A stretch of 36,791 nucleotides of DNA from Syntrophorhabdaceae bacterium (GCA_026416315.1 JAOAFK010000005.1:1-36791), one strand, 5' to 3'; counted from the stretch's first letter, positions 1-10,277 are shown. The notes: generated by a model from the sequence alone, not told the origin. Made by a program: numbers and translations.

Positions 1-1722
1 ATAATAAATAAATACAATGAAAATTTTGTTTTTTTTCATGATAAAAGCCTTTTTACGTATTTTAGCGATGAAAATGAAGGTAAGGTGGGTATTAATATAA
101 AGTGGATTGATAGTATTGAAGAAACCTTAAAGAAGATTAAGGCAGGTGAAGAAGGGGTTTTTTTAAACAATGAAGTATGTATAGATTCAAGGGGTATAAT
201 ATTAAAGGAAAAAGACACCAGTAAGATTGACCTGCAGCAGTACAGGGAAAGAAAAAGGGTAGAAAAGGAGATAAAAGAGATAGAGATTGCCTTGAATAAA
301 CATGCAGAGAGCATGAATCAGATAAAAAAAGAATTGGAAATTAAAGAAAGGGAGTACAGACAGGTCATAATAAATATTGAAGACAAAGAAAAGGTATTAA
401 AGAGATATGAATTGACCTTGGCAAGGCTCCAAACTGAAATAAAAACAGTAAGAGAAAGATTAAATGAAATAGAATCACATATAGAAATCTATGATGAAGA
501 CCTCTCTGAGTCTACTATACAGGCTTTAAAAGACGAAATAAACGGTCATATGGATAAGAAAAAAGTCCTTGAAGAAAGGCTGGATGGTCTTAAAAAAGAG
601 CTTGACAGATTGAAGGGTATGTATGAAAAGACCATGTCAGGCTGGAGGGCGATTTCAATAGAGATTGAAAGAAAGAAGAATATTGTAAACACCACAAACG
701 AAGATATAGAAAGAAAGGGCAATCAGATTTTAAATATAAAAAAAGAAATAGAGGATATACATATACGTCTGAAAGAAGCGGATGAAAAAAGCATTGCATG
801 TACAACAAACATTGAAAGACTAAAGCAAGCATACGAAGAAATTAAGGTTAATACAAAGAAACAGATTGGACGATATGAAGAATTAAAACATACATACGGT
901 ACACTCCATGTGGAAAAACAGGCTATTTCAGAGCAAATAGAGGCGGTTTTAAAGGAAATTGAAAAAACTAAATCCAAGAAAGAATCTGCTGAAAAGGAAA
1001 TGGCCGTCATGATGGAGAAAAAAAGGGTCATAGAGGAGAGGCTTTTTTCTTCATACAATGTGGAAGACATATACAGCATCCCTCTTGCCCCTATTTCAGA
1101 ACTTGAGGCTGAAAGGAATCGTATTGAAGAAGAGATAAAAGAATTGGGTGAGGTGAACTTCAGGGCAGAAAAAGAATATATAGAGACTAAGGCGAGAATG
1201 GAATTTCTCGATACACAGAAAAAAGACTTAAAAGATGCCATGGATTCTCTAAAAAAGACCATATTAAAGATAGACGGCATTACAAAGGAGATGTTTTTTG
1301 AAACCTTTGAGACTGTAAACAGTGCATTCAAAAGGTTTACAGATATGCTATTCAAAGGTGGTAACGGTCAACTGGTATTCAACCAGGATTCTCTCGGTGT
1401 TGATATGTTTGTGCAGTTGCCAGGAAAAAAAGTTTTGAGGATGGAGCAATTATCCGGTGGTGAGAAAGCACTCATTTCCATTGCCTTTCTTCTCTCCCTT
1501 ATGGACACAAACCCATCACCTTTTTCCATCCTTGATGAGATAGATGCACCCCTTGATGATGCAAATGTTATGGCTTTATTAGAGATTATAAAGACCATTG
1601 TCCATAAGACACAGATTATCTTTATTACCCATAATAGACTGACCATGGAGGCATCCGATACGATTTACGGTGTTACCATGGAGGAGCCTGGTATATCTAA
1701 AATTGTTTCTGTAAGGTTATAG
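1..1722 (+). CDS. smc: Chromosome segregation ATPase SMC, C-terminal part (5' truncated by window edge)
   Basis: Frame 1 is open from base 1 (IINKYNENFVFFHDKSLF...), upstream of the listed GTG at 85. Long coiled coil, then ABC signature LSGGEKALISIAFLLSL and Walker B FSILDEIDAPLDDANV. Confidence 0.95.
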   Translation: MINKYNENFVFFHDKSLFTYFSDENEGKVGINIKWIDSIEETLKKIKAGEEGVFLNNEVCIDSRGIILKEKDTSKIDLQQYRERKRVEKEIKEIEIALNKHAESMNQIKKELEIKEREYRQVIINIEDKEKVLKRYELTLARLQTEIKTVRERLNEIESHIEIYDEDLSESTIQALKDEINGHMDKKKVLEERLDGLKKELDRLKGMYEKTMSGWRAISIEIERKKNIVNTTNEDIERKGNQILNIKKEIEDIHIRLKEADEKSIACTTNIERLKQAYEEIKVNTKKQIGRYEELKHTYGTLHVEKQAISEQIEAVLKEIEKTKSKKESAEKEMAVMMEKKRVIEERLFSSYNVEDIYSIPLAPISELEAERNRIEEEIKELGEVNFRAEKEYIETKARMEFLDTQKKDLKDAMDSLKKTILKIDGITKEMFFETFETVNSAFKRFTDMLFKGGNGQLVFNQDSLGVDMFVQLPGKKVLRMEQLSGGEKALISIAFLLSLMDTNPSPFSILDEIDAPLDDANVMALLEIIKTIVHKTQIIFITHNRLTMEASDTIYGVTMEEPGISKIVSVRL

Positions 1723-1724
1723 AA

Positions 1725-2435
1725 TCACTTCTGAACCTCACCCGTCATAGGAACAAATCTTACATCACAGATATGTTTTTTAATATATTTACCCTTTTCC
1801 TTTTTGATGAGGGTGAGGTGCTGGTATAAAAGGGTATCGCCAAGAGGTATGATGAGCCTCCCTCCTTCTTTTAACTGTTCAAGAAGGGGTGGAGGGATGC
1901 GTTTTGCCGCAGCGGTAACCATTATGGCATCAAATGGTGCATACTCAACCCATCCTTGATATCCATCACCTAATTTTACCTTGATATTTTTATATCCTAA
2001 ATCTTTTAATCTTTTGAAAGCCATCTCATAAATTTTTTTATTTATTTCAATGGTATAAACTTCTTTTACGATTTCAGCAAGTATTGCTGCTTGATAACCT
2101 GAACCTGTGCCTATCTCAAGCACCCTTTCATCTCCTTTTAATTCAAGTGATTCAGTCATAAGTGCCACAATGTAAGGCTGAGAAATGGTTTGACCCTCAC
2201 CGATTGGCAGGGGATGGTCATTATAGGCTTTATCTATAAGGCTGGGGTCAACAAAGAGATGCCTCTTTACCTTTAGCATGGCATTTAGCACCTTTCTGTC
2301 TTTAATGCCCCTTGCCTCGATATCTCGTCTTACCATCTCCTCCCTTTTTTTATCAAATGTATCATTGGAGATGGCATATGAATATATAAGGACTATTGAG
2401 AAACATATGAAAATTAAAATTAAAATCTTTTTCAT
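1725..2435 (-). CDS. pcm: Protein-L-isoaspartate O-methyltransferase family protein with N-terminal signal/anchor
   Basis: [21 protein letters not shown] and [17 protein letters not shown] motifs. Likely start is the internal Met at 2435 ([21 protein letters not shown]), giving a typical signal peptide, not the ORF-track start at 2507. Confidence 0.88.
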   Translation of the reverse strand: MKKILILIFICFSIVLIYSYAISNDTFDKKREEMVRRDIEARGIKDRKVLNAMLKVKRHLFVDPSLIDKAYNDHPLPIGEGQTISQPYIVALMTESLELKGDERVLEIGTGSGYQAAILAEIVKEVYTIEINKKIYEMAFKRLKDLGYKNIKVKLGDGYQGWVEYAPFDAIMVTAAAKRIPPPLLEQLKEGGRLIIPLGDTLLYQHLTLIKKEKGKYIKKHICDVRFVPMTGEVQK

Positions 2436-2749
2436 GATAAAAGGATAGCATACTTTAAAAGTCCATAAAAGTTTTTTTGAAAATAGGGCATATAATATAT
2501 TACTCAACTACTAATATTTACCCCTCATATGTTTGATCCTTTAAAAATATCCCTAATTTTCAAATACCCTTTTTATTAAGAATTCTCTATAACTCTTTTC
2601 AGTTTCTTCTTTTTTTGAAGAAAGAATGAAAGATATTTAGATGTTGATAGTTAAAAACGCCTTGACATAAACAGTATTAAAGGCTAAAAGGAATATATAA
2701 ACTAATTGTTGAAAGGTTTGTAAATAAACACCCTGAATATGGATAAATT

Positions 2750-3334
2750 ATGGATGAGAAAGAGATAACAAAAAGGTTATATGAGATGTTTGAAGGTGCA
2801 TTAAAGGCCTTCGATTATATATCAGAGGGTTTTTTATCACAGAATAAAGATGTATTGGAGAAGGGAGAGACATTGTTTATTGAGATGCTTTCGTCAAATC
2901 TTGAATTTGCAGAAAAGATTGTTCACCAAGGAAAGAAAAATGAATTTGATGAAAAATTTTTAAGCCTTATCATACCTCTTCAAGAGATCGCCCTTGCGGT
3001 AAGAAACCTCATATCCAAAGAGAAGGCCATACTCGAAAGAAATGTGATCTTCAGCATGAAGGCGGTCATGGAGATTACAGAACTGTTTTCAGCCATGAAA
3101 AGGCAATTTACTGATACAAAGGATTATATTCTTACAAAAAATCCAGCCTTGAAAGAAAATATTGCTGTGACTAAAGAAAAGATTATAAAAATGGTGGATG
3201 AATATGCTGCGATGCATAAGGAAAGGCTCATTACAGGTTTTTTCGGTATAAAGGCCTCATATCTTTATCTTTCACTCATTGGCTCTTTCAAGACCGTTGC
3301 AAAGGAGCTTGTAGAGTTTTCTGAAAAGATTTGA
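2750..3334 (+). CDS. All-helical PhoU-like protein
   Basis: 194 aa, predominantly helical by composition, with paired acidic/hydrophobic repeats resembling PhoU-type bundles. Family assignment by eye only. Confidence 0.5.
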   Translation: MDEKEITKRLYEMFEGALKAFDYISEGFLSQNKDVLEKGETLFIEMLSSNLEFAEKIVHQGKKNEFDEKFLSLIIPLQEIALAVRNLISKEKAILERNVIFSMKAVMEITELFSAMKRQFTDTKDYILTKNPALKENIAVTKEKIIKMVDEYAAMHKERLITGFFGIKASYLYLSLIGSFKTVAKELVEFSEKI

Positions 3335-3339
3335 AATCT

Positions 3340-4641
3340 TTATTTTCCGCTTATCTTCATCCCTTCGATGTACAAAGAAGGTGATCCATAAATACCGTAA
3401 AATTTCATGTCATTCCCTATTTCTTTTATGTTGTTAAATAATTCAAACACATTTCCTGATAAGATTACCTCTTTGAAGGGTTTTATTTTTCCATTTTTAA
3501 TCAGATGCCCTATAGCACCGAGAGAGAAATCGCCAGTTACTGGATTGGCTGTATGGGTACCTATCAATTCCTCTATAATGATACCATTATTCATGTGATT
3601 ATGGATATTTACATTACCTTTTTCAATAAACATCCCCCTTATACCACATTTGGGTGGATCTTTTAAGCCTGTTCTTACTGAATTACCTGTTGAAGGTTTT
3701 TTGAATTTTTTTCCGTAATAAACGTCATAAAGGAATGTTAAAAAAACACCATTCTTTACCACATAATTTTCATTTAGAGGAACACCCTCACCGTCGAATA
3801 GAAAAGCATTTATACCTGTTTTACCTGAATCTATGATATCTAAAACCTCAGAAAAACATTTTTCTTCAATTCTGCCTTTCAGTTTTGTCTTGTTTTTAAA
3901 GAGATTTTCTCCAAGGAAAGAGCCTGATAGGATCCCGAGTATATCACATGCTGCCTGGGGTTTTAAAATGCCATCATAAATGCCAGTTTCGATCTGACTG
4001 CTTCCGAGAAATGAAATAGCCTTTTCAGCAATTTCTAAACCAAACTTTTCTAAATTTAAATCTTTTAAAAAATAAGACCATTGCCAGTCAAACCATGAAA
4101 CTTCATCTTTATCTTTTGCAACAGCCATCCCTGTTATTACATAAACTGTTTTTTTAGCCCTCTGGGAAATACCGTTTGAATTTAAAAGCCATATCTCAAT
4201 TTCTTCTTGGTGTAATTCACATCCCCTTGTGGTTACAATTCTCTTGTCAAAATTTCTCACGGATCTCTCAAATTCAATAATCATCTCCTTTTTTATCGTA
4301 TCATCAATGTTTATACCTTCCTCGTCATAGAGAAGAAGTGGGGGATAATCACCTGAAGGGTAGGGAAATCCATAATCATCATCTCTATCTACATAAGGTA
4401 AAATCTCAAGGCAATTCGATAAAAGGGCATCTATGCCTTTATCATTGATATCAAAGGTATATGAGAATACCAGCCTTTTATCTTTAATGCCCCTTATGGC
4501 AATGCCTTCCTCTTCCCTGAATTCGGCAGTGTATATATCAAGATCGCGGCTTTCATATTTTTTTGTCTTTTCCTTCATATAGAAGAGCTCAAAGCTATCA
4601 AAGAGGGCTTCCATTTTTGTTAAAATCTTCTCCATATCCAT
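3340..4641 (-). CDS. TldD/PmbA family protein, TldE/PmbA type
   Basis: Family-like C-terminus (GTHTANPVTGDFSLGAIGHLIKNGKIKPFKEVILSGNVFELFNNI...). No HExxxH-type metal motif, as expected for the TldE/PmbA partner. Confidence 0.82.
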   Translation of the reverse strand: MDMEKILTKMEALFDSFELFYMKEKTKKYESRDLDIYTAEFREEEGIAIRGIKDKRLVFSYTFDINDKGIDALLSNCLEILPYVDRDDDYGFPYPSGDYPPLLLYDEEGINIDDTIKKEMIIEFERSVRNFDKRIVTTRGCELHQEEIEIWLLNSNGISQRAKKTVYVITGMAVAKDKDEVSWFDWQWSYFLKDLNLEKFGLEIAEKAISFLGSSQIETGIYDGILKPQAACDILGILSGSFLGENLFKNKTKLKGRIEEKCFSEVLDIIDSGKTGINAFLFDGEGVPLNENYVVKNGVFLTFLYDVYYGKKFKKPSTGNSVRTGLKDPPKCGIRGMFIEKGNVNIHNHMNNGIIIEELIGTHTANPVTGDFSLGAIGHLIKNGKIKPFKEVILSGNVFELFNNIKEIGNDMKFYGIYGSPSLYIEGMKISGK

Positions 4642-4644
4642 TCC

Positions 4645-5100
4645 TTAAAAGGTTATGTCCATCTTCATGGCGACCTCGTCGCACTGTGGAAATTTAGGGC
4701 ATTTTATGCAGTCAGACCATATCTTTTGGGGTAGCTCTTTTTTGTCAGTTATATAGAACCCACATTTTTTAAAGAATTCGGTCTGATATGTTAAAAGAAA
4801 TACATGCTTAATCCTAAAAAGTTTTGCCTCTTCAATGGTGGCCTCTACAATTGCCTTTCCTACCCCTCTTTTTCTGTAAGAACTCAATACGCAGACTGAC
4901 CTGATCTCAGCTAAGTCTTCCCAGCATATATGAAGGGCACCGGTGCCTACAATTCTACCGTTATCCACATAGACGAAATAGTCCCTCATGTTGTCATACA
5001 GTTCACCTAAAGACCTAGGCAACATCTCACCTTTTGCAGCGGAAGCATTTATCAATTTATGAATCTGTTTTATATCTTCAATGGATGCCTTTTTTAGCAT
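4645..5100 (-). CDS. GNAT N-acetyltransferase, short ArgA (NAGS)-like
   Basis: GNAT acetyl-CoA motif (RSVCVLSSYRKRGVGKAIVEATIEEA), NAGS-like ending KCGFYITDKKELPQKIWSDCIKCPKFPQCDEVAMKMD. Overlaps the recN 3' end. Confidence 0.75.
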   Translation of the reverse strand: MLKKASIEDIKQIHKLINASAAKGEMLPRSLGELYDNMRDYFVYVDNGRIVGTGALHICWEDLAEIRSVCVLSSYRKRGVGKAIVEATIEEAKLFRIKHVFLLTYQTEFFKKCGFYITDKKELPQKIWSDCIKCPKFPQCDEVAMKMDITF

Positions 5101-6697
5101 TTTTGAGCATCTCCTCTGCCATCTTGATTGTTTTTTCTGTTATCTCCAAACCACCTAACATCCTTGCTATTTCCTTTATCCTCTCAGTTTCATCAAGTCT
5201 CTTTATGCTTGTTATTGTATAATCTTTCATCTGATGTTTTTCAACCAGGAAATGATTATTTCCATAGACTGCTATCTGGGGAAGATGGGTGATGCAGATT
5301 ATCTGATGGTTTTCTGAAAGCATTTTCAACCTTAACCCAACCATCTCTGCAACCATACCACCAATACCTGTGTCTATTTCGTCAAAGATCATGGTTTTAT
5401 TCCATGTGTCTCCCATCACCCTTTTTACGGCAAGCATGATCCTTGAGAGTTCTCCTCCTGATGCGATTTTCCTCAATGGTTTTAAAGCCTCACCAGGATT
5501 GGGGCTTATCAAAAAATCAATATCATCCCTGCCATCTTCTTCTATATAGCCTCTGTCTTTAATCTCTATTTTAAACTGTGTCTTTTCCATGGCAAGCATT
5601 TTAAGCTCTTCCATGACCATACTTTCTATTTTTAAAGCGCCTTTTTTCCTGTTATCTGATAGGACATCGGCCAATATCTGAAGTTCTCTATTTATTTCTG
5701 ATAATTTTTTTTCTGTTTCTTTTATGTTTTCTGTCAGTTTTAATAAATATTCAAGCCTTGCCCTTGCATTCTTGTAATATCTATTAATATCTTCGATAGT
5801 TTTTCCGTATTTTTCTTTTAGGGAAAATATTTTTGAAAGTCTATCTTCCACCCTTTTTAATTCATCCGGTTCAGAGATTATGGTCTTTGACCTTTCCTTA
5901 ATCTCTCTGTATAAATCATCAATCTCATAGGATATTGATTCTATCTTTTCTATAAAATTGCTTATAAGCTGAATGTGTCTAAACTGTTTTAGAATAGATA
6001 GGCAAAAATATATACAATTATGGGCGGAAGCATCTCCTTCGTACAGATTTTCAGCTACTTCCTGAAGTGTGCTTTTTATCCTTTCCCCCTCTTTTAAAAT
6101 CTTTAGCCTTTCTTTCAGTTCTTCTTCTTCGCCTTCTTTTAGACATGCGTTTTCAATTTCATCGACCTGAAATTCAAGGAACCCTATTTCCTTTTCCTTT
6201 GTGCCTGCCTCACCAAGCATGGTTTTTAAATTGCTTTCCAACTCCCTTAGTTCCTTTACCTTTTCCCTCAAAACTTCCCTTTGCCTATCTAATTTCAGAA
6301 TGCCATCTACCATCCTGATGTAATGTTCTTTTTCGAGGAGGTTTCTGTATTCATTCTGTCCGTATACGTGCAGTAGATTTTGAGCGATCTCTTCCATCCT
6401 GTTTAATGGTATGGGTTCTCCATTTAAAAACGCCCTTGACCTGCCTGAGCCAAGGATAACCCTTTTTAAAATAAACTCTTTTTCACCCTCTAAAAAATGG
6501 GCCACTATTTCAGCCTGTTTTGCCGAGGTCTTTAAAACTTCAGGTGAGACCTTTTGGTTTAAAAAGGTTGTTAATGCGTTTATGATTATAGATTTTCCTG
6601 CACCCGTTTCGCCTGTTATGACATTAAATCCTTCATCAAAATCCACCTCCATTTCGTCAATGATGGCAAACCCCTTAACCTTCAAAAAGGTTAACAT
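5078..6697 (-). CDS. recN: DNA repair protein RecN
   Basis: MLTFLKVKGFAIIDEMEVDFDEGFNVITGETGAGKSIIINAL, ASGGELSRIMLAVKRV, TMIFDEIDTGIGGMVAEMVG, ICITHLPQIAVYGNNHFLVEK. Confidence 0.95.
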   Translation of the reverse strand: MLTFLKVKGFAIIDEMEVDFDEGFNVITGETGAGKSIIINALTTFLNQKVSPEVLKTSAKQAEIVAHFLEGEKEFILKRVILGSGRSRAFLNGEPIPLNRMEEIAQNLLHVYGQNEYRNLLEKEHYIRMVDGILKLDRQREVLREKVKELRELESNLKTMLGEAGTKEKEIGFLEFQVDEIENACLKEGEEEELKERLKILKEGERIKSTLQEVAENLYEGDASAHNCIYFCLSILKQFRHIQLISNFIEKIESISYEIDDLYREIKERSKTIISEPDELKRVEDRLSKIFSLKEKYGKTIEDINRYYKNARARLEYLLKLTENIKETEKKLSEINRELQILADVLSDNRKKGALKIESMVMEELKMLAMEKTQFKIEIKDRGYIEEDGRDDIDFLISPNPGEALKPLRKIASGGELSRIMLAVKRVMGDTWNKTMIFDEIDTGIGGMVAEMVGLRLKMLSENHQIICITHLPQIAVYGNNHFLVEKHQMKDYTITSIKRLDETERIKEIARMLGGLEITEKTIKMAEEMLKNAKKGIH

Positions 6698-6700
6698 CTT

Positions 6701-7558
6701 TTATCTTTCACCCCATTTTAGCTTTTCCCTTAAGATTTCAAAATATCCCCGAGAAAAAGACTTGATAAGGTTTACAGAATAAGATGATTTTTTTGCAACC
6801 ACCTCATCTCTAAACTCAAGGGGGAAGCCAATCTGTCCATCAATAGTTAAGACAACCCTTTCGTTTTTAGATTTTAAAATAGCCTTCATAACCGTATCTT
6901 CTGAAAGTATAAGGGGCCTGTTGGTAAGCATGTGTGGACAAATGGGTGTAATTATCACATTTTTTAATGAGGGATAAAGTATGGGACCCCCTGCAGAAAG
7001 GGAATAACCCGTGGAACCTGTGGGAGTAGAAAAAATAAGTCCATCTGCCTTGTATGTTGTAAGATACACATTGTTTACATAAACCTCTATGTCAATGATC
7101 CTCGCAAGGGCATCCTTTGTAATAACCGCATCATTTAAAACAGGGAGATTAAATATGGTGCTGCCTTCTCGAATGACTTCAACATCAAGCATCATACGCC
7201 TTGATATTTTATAGTTACCAGAAAGTACTCTTTTTAACATCAAAGGCAACTCTTCTGCCGAGATCTCAGTCAAAAAACCAAGCCCACCTAAATTCACCCC
7301 TAAAATGGGAACCTCTTTACCTTTTAATTGTCTTGCCACAGCAAGGAGTGTCCCATCGCCCCCTAAAACAATTATCAAATTTGCATCTTCACCCACATGC
7401 TCAAGTTCAAGGGTTTTTGTGTAATTCAAAGACCTTGCAGACTCCTCATCGAGGAAAATCTCCACTTCATTGCCATATAAATGTATTATGTTCTCAGCAA
7501 TTTTTATGGCATCATGCTTTTTTCTCTTACAGACAATATGTATCCTTTTCATCTGCAA
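6701..7558 (-). CDS. nadK: NAD kinase
   Basis: VLGGDGTLLAVARQL (GGDG), LGGLGFLTEI, ADGLIFSTPTGSTGYSLSAGGPILYPSL. Confidence 0.95.
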   Translation of the reverse strand: MQMKRIHIVCKRKKHDAIKIAENIIHLYGNEVEIFLDEESARSLNYTKTLELEHVGEDANLIIVLGGDGTLLAVARQLKGKEVPILGVNLGGLGFLTEISAEELPLMLKRVLSGNYKISRRMMLDVEVIREGSTIFNLPVLNDAVITKDALARIIDIEVYVNNVYLTTYKADGLIFSTPTGSTGYSLSAGGPILYPSLKNVIITPICPHMLTNRPLILSEDTVMKAILKSKNERVVLTIDGQIGFPLEFRDEVVAKKSSYSVNLIKSFSRGYFEILREKLKWGER

Positions 7559-7609
7559 TACCTTTCCAAATTCTCATTTTTTGGTCTAAAATGCTTATTA
7601 AGGCTGGTC

Positions 7610-8488
7610 TTATAATCTTTTCTGCCTGGCATCCATTACAGCCTGCCAAATCTCAGCAGGATTTTTTACAACAGTTATCCCTGCCTCCTCAAGGGTTTTT
7701 ATCTTCGTTGCCGCATCCCCTTTACCACCTGAAATTATAGCCCCGGCATGACCCATGCGCCTGTTAGGAGGGGCAGTAACACCGGCAATAAATGCAACAA
7801 CAGGCTTTTTTCTACTTATTTTATAATACTGGGCAGCCTCCTCTTCAGCGGTGCCACCTATTTCCCCAATCATAATAATAAGTTCTGTCTGTTCATCCTC
7901 TTCAAACATTTTTAATAAATCCACATATTTTAATCCCACGATAGGATCGCCGCCTATGCCTATGCATGTAGATTGGCCAATACCCCTGTTTGAAAGCTGG
8001 TATACCACCTCGTAAGTTAAAGTACCGCTCCTTGATATAATACCAATAGGTCCTTCTCTATGGATGTATCCTGCCATTACACCGATTTTACATTTATTAG
8101 GTGAGATTATACCAGGTGTGTTCGGTCCTATGAGGATAGAGCCTTTTGATTTCACATAATGGAAAACACCAAGCATATCAAGGGTAGGTATACCTTCTGT
8201 AAGACAAACTATGATCTTTATGTTTGATTCAGCTGCCTCTAAAATTGCATCGGCAGCAAAAGGGGGTGGTACAAAGATTGCCGTGGCATCAATCTCCATT
8301 CTCCTTTTTGCTTCAGAAACCGTATTAAAAACAGGTATACCCTCAAAGACACTCCCTCCTTTTCCAGGTGTGACACCAGCTACAATATTTGTTCCATATT
8401 CCTTCATCTGTCTTGTATGAAAGGCGCCCTCGTTTCCTGTGATGCCCTGAACAAGCACCTTTGTTGTTTTATCTATAAGGATGCTCAT
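7610..8488 (-). CDS. sucD: Succinyl-CoA synthetase (ADP-forming) alpha subunit
   Basis: [41 protein letters not shown], catalytic-His region [17 protein letters not shown]. Confidence 0.96.
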   Translation of the reverse strand: MSILIDKTTKVLVQGITGNEGAFHTRQMKEYGTNIVAGVTPGKGGSVFEGIPVFNTVSEAKRRMEIDATAIFVPPPFAADAILEAAESNIKIIVCLTEGIPTLDMLGVFHYVKSKGSILIGPNTPGIISPNKCKIGVMAGYIHREGPIGIISRSGTLTYEVVYQLSNRGIGQSTCIGIGGDPIVGLKYVDLLKMFEEDEQTELIIMIGEIGGTAEEEAAQYYKISRKKPVVAFIAGVTAPPNRRMGHAGAIISGGKGDAATKIKTLEEAGITVVKNPAEIWQAVMDARQKRL

Positions 8489-8504
8489 AACTCAACCGCT
8501 AAAA

Positions 8505-9683
8505 TTATCCATTAATTTCCTTTTTACCTAATAATTCTGCCACCTTGACCGCAGCTTCTCCCATGTCCAGGGCAGTTATGAACTTAAGTCCAGCCTCTTT
8601 TAATATCCTCTTTCCCTCTTCAACATTTGTCCCTTCAAGACGGATAACGATCGGTAATTCAATGTGGAGTTCTCTGGCTGCTTCTACTACTCCATTTGCA
8701 AGGGTATCACATCTTAAGATACCACCGAATATATTTATAAAGATCACCTTGACGTCTTTATCAGAAACAAGGATTTTAAGGCCTTCCTTTACCATGTTAG
8801 ATGTAGCACCACCGCCCACATCAAGAAAATTTGCAGGCTCCGCCCCAACAAGTTTAATTAAGTCCATAGTGGCCATTGCAAGACCTGCGCCGTTTACCAT
8901 GCAACCCACATTGCCTTTTAGTTTTATATAGTTCAGATTGTACTTTGCAGCCTCTGTTTCAAGGGGATTTTCCTGTTTGTAATCACGGAGGGACAGTATT
9001 CCCGGGTGCCTGAAAAGGGCATTATCATCAAAGTTTATCTTTGCATCAACTGCTAAGAGTTCGTCATTGGCAGTAATGACAAGGGGGTTTATCTCTGCAA
9101 GAGAGCAATCCTTTTCAATAAAAAGCCTATATAAGCCTTTTGCAACTAAAGCGATTTTTCTAAAGTATTTAGCATCAATACCAGCAGATACCAAAGCCCT
9201 TGTAATGTAGAAATCTTTTAGCCCTAAAAGGGGTTCTATATTTTCCACAACCACCTTTTCTGGTGTTGAAGCAGCTACCTTTTCAATTTCAATACCACCT
9301 TCTGAGCTTAAAATCATGGAGATACATGCACGGGACCTGTCTACGGTGAATCCAAGATACAACTCCTTTTTAAACTCAACTGCCTCTTCTATTAAGAGAT
9401 ATTCGACAGGTTTTCCCTCGTCGCCTGTCTGTTCAGTAAAAAGGGTTGAACCTAAAAGATGGGATACATACTCTTCAAGTTCTTTTCTTGTGTTGACAAT
9501 CCTGATACCTCCTGCCTTACCCCTGCCGCCTGAATGGATTTGTGCCTTTACAACAAGGTTAGCCTTGTTTAGAGATTCCCAAGCCTTTATAGCATCTTCT
9601 TTGTTTTTTATGGTTATACCTTTAGGAATTGGTATGCCGTATGTTTTCAGGAGATCTTTTGCCTGATATTCATGTATCTTCAT
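8505..9683 (-). CDS. sucC: Succinyl-CoA synthetase beta subunit
   Basis: MKIHEYQAKDLLKTYGIP start at 9683, 4 codons inside the listed ORF; VVKAQIHSGGRGKAGG; INIFGGILRCDTLANGVVEAARE. Confidence 0.96.
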   Translation of the reverse strand: MKIHEYQAKDLLKTYGIPIPKGITIKNKEDAIKAWESLNKANLVVKAQIHSGGRGKAGGIRIVNTRKELEEYVSHLLGSTLFTEQTGDEGKPVEYLLIEEAVEFKKELYLGFTVDRSRACISMILSSEGGIEIEKVAASTPEKVVVENIEPLLGLKDFYITRALVSAGIDAKYFRKIALVAKGLYRLFIEKDCSLAEINPLVITANDELLAVDAKINFDDNALFRHPGILSLRDYKQENPLETEAAKYNLNYIKLKGNVGCMVNGAGLAMATMDLIKLVGAEPANFLDVGGGATSNMVKEGLKILVSDKDVKVIFINIFGGILRCDTLANGVVEAARELHIELPIVIRLEGTNVEEGKRILKEAGLKFITALDMGEAAVKVAELLGKKEING

Positions 9684-10257
9684 CTTCCCGCTCACTTCTT
9701 ACAAACGGCAAGATGTTTTTTCTGGCCTTGATCGCCTCGGCCATCCCTGCATTTAAAGCGTCCTTATTTAATTTTTCAGTGCCCTTTGGCACCCTTGCAA
9801 GAACAGCCTTTTCCATTGATTTTGGCGAAACGATGTCAGTTAATTTAGTAATTGCACCGAGGGCAATGATGTTTGCCACCATCTCTTTTCCAAATTTTTC
9901 CCTTGCAATTCTTGTAAAGGGTATCTGGTATGCCCTTGCAATGGGTATCTGTTTTACAAAGGTAGAATCAACAATTAAAATTCCATCCGGTTTTAAGTCC
10001 ATATAATAGTCATCGCAGGATTTCTGATTCATAGCGAGAAGTACATCGAGTTTTAATGCCTTAGGATAATCAATATCTATATCGCTTATCACAACCTCTG
10101 CCTTGCTGGAGCCGCCCCTTGCCTCAGGGCCGTAGCTTTGGGTTTGGGATACATGTCTGCCTTCATAGATGCCAGCAGCTTCCGCAAGGATGATGCCCAT
10201 CAAAATTATACCCTGACCGCCTGAACCGCTGAGCCTTATATCGTATCTAAAACTCAT
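9670..10257 (-). CDS. korC: 2-oxoacid (2-oxoglutarate):ferredoxin oxidoreductase gamma subunit
   Basis: DIRLSGSGGQGIILMGIILAEAAG, SYGPEARGGSSKAEVVISD; in operon with beta, alpha and ferredoxin subunits. Confidence 0.88.
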   Translation of the reverse strand: MSFRYDIRLSGSGGQGIILMGIILAEAAGIYEGRHVSQTQSYGPEARGGSSKAEVVISDIDIDYPKALKLDVLLAMNQKSCDDYYMDLKPDGILIVDSTFVKQIPIARAYQIPFTRIAREKFGKEMVANIIALGAITKLTDIVSPKSMEKAVLARVPKGTEKLNKDALNAGMAEAIKARKNILPFVRSEREDEDT

Positions 10258-10277
10258 TTTAACCCTTTTATATTTTT

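Noticed and set aside
723-1355. 210-aa minus-strand ORF inside smc
   Set aside because: Fully antisense to a convincing SMC coding sequence; low-complexity Ser/Phe-rich translation typical of a shadow ORF.
2603-2623. TTTCTTC-T7-GAAGAAA hairpin in the pcm/PhoU-like intergenic region
   Set aside because: Weak A/T-rich stem in a T-rich stretch; likely to occur by chance and no clear function.
7201-7740. 179-aa plus-strand ORF antisense to nadK/sucD
   Set aside because: Antisense to two well-supported genes; translation has no coherent domain.
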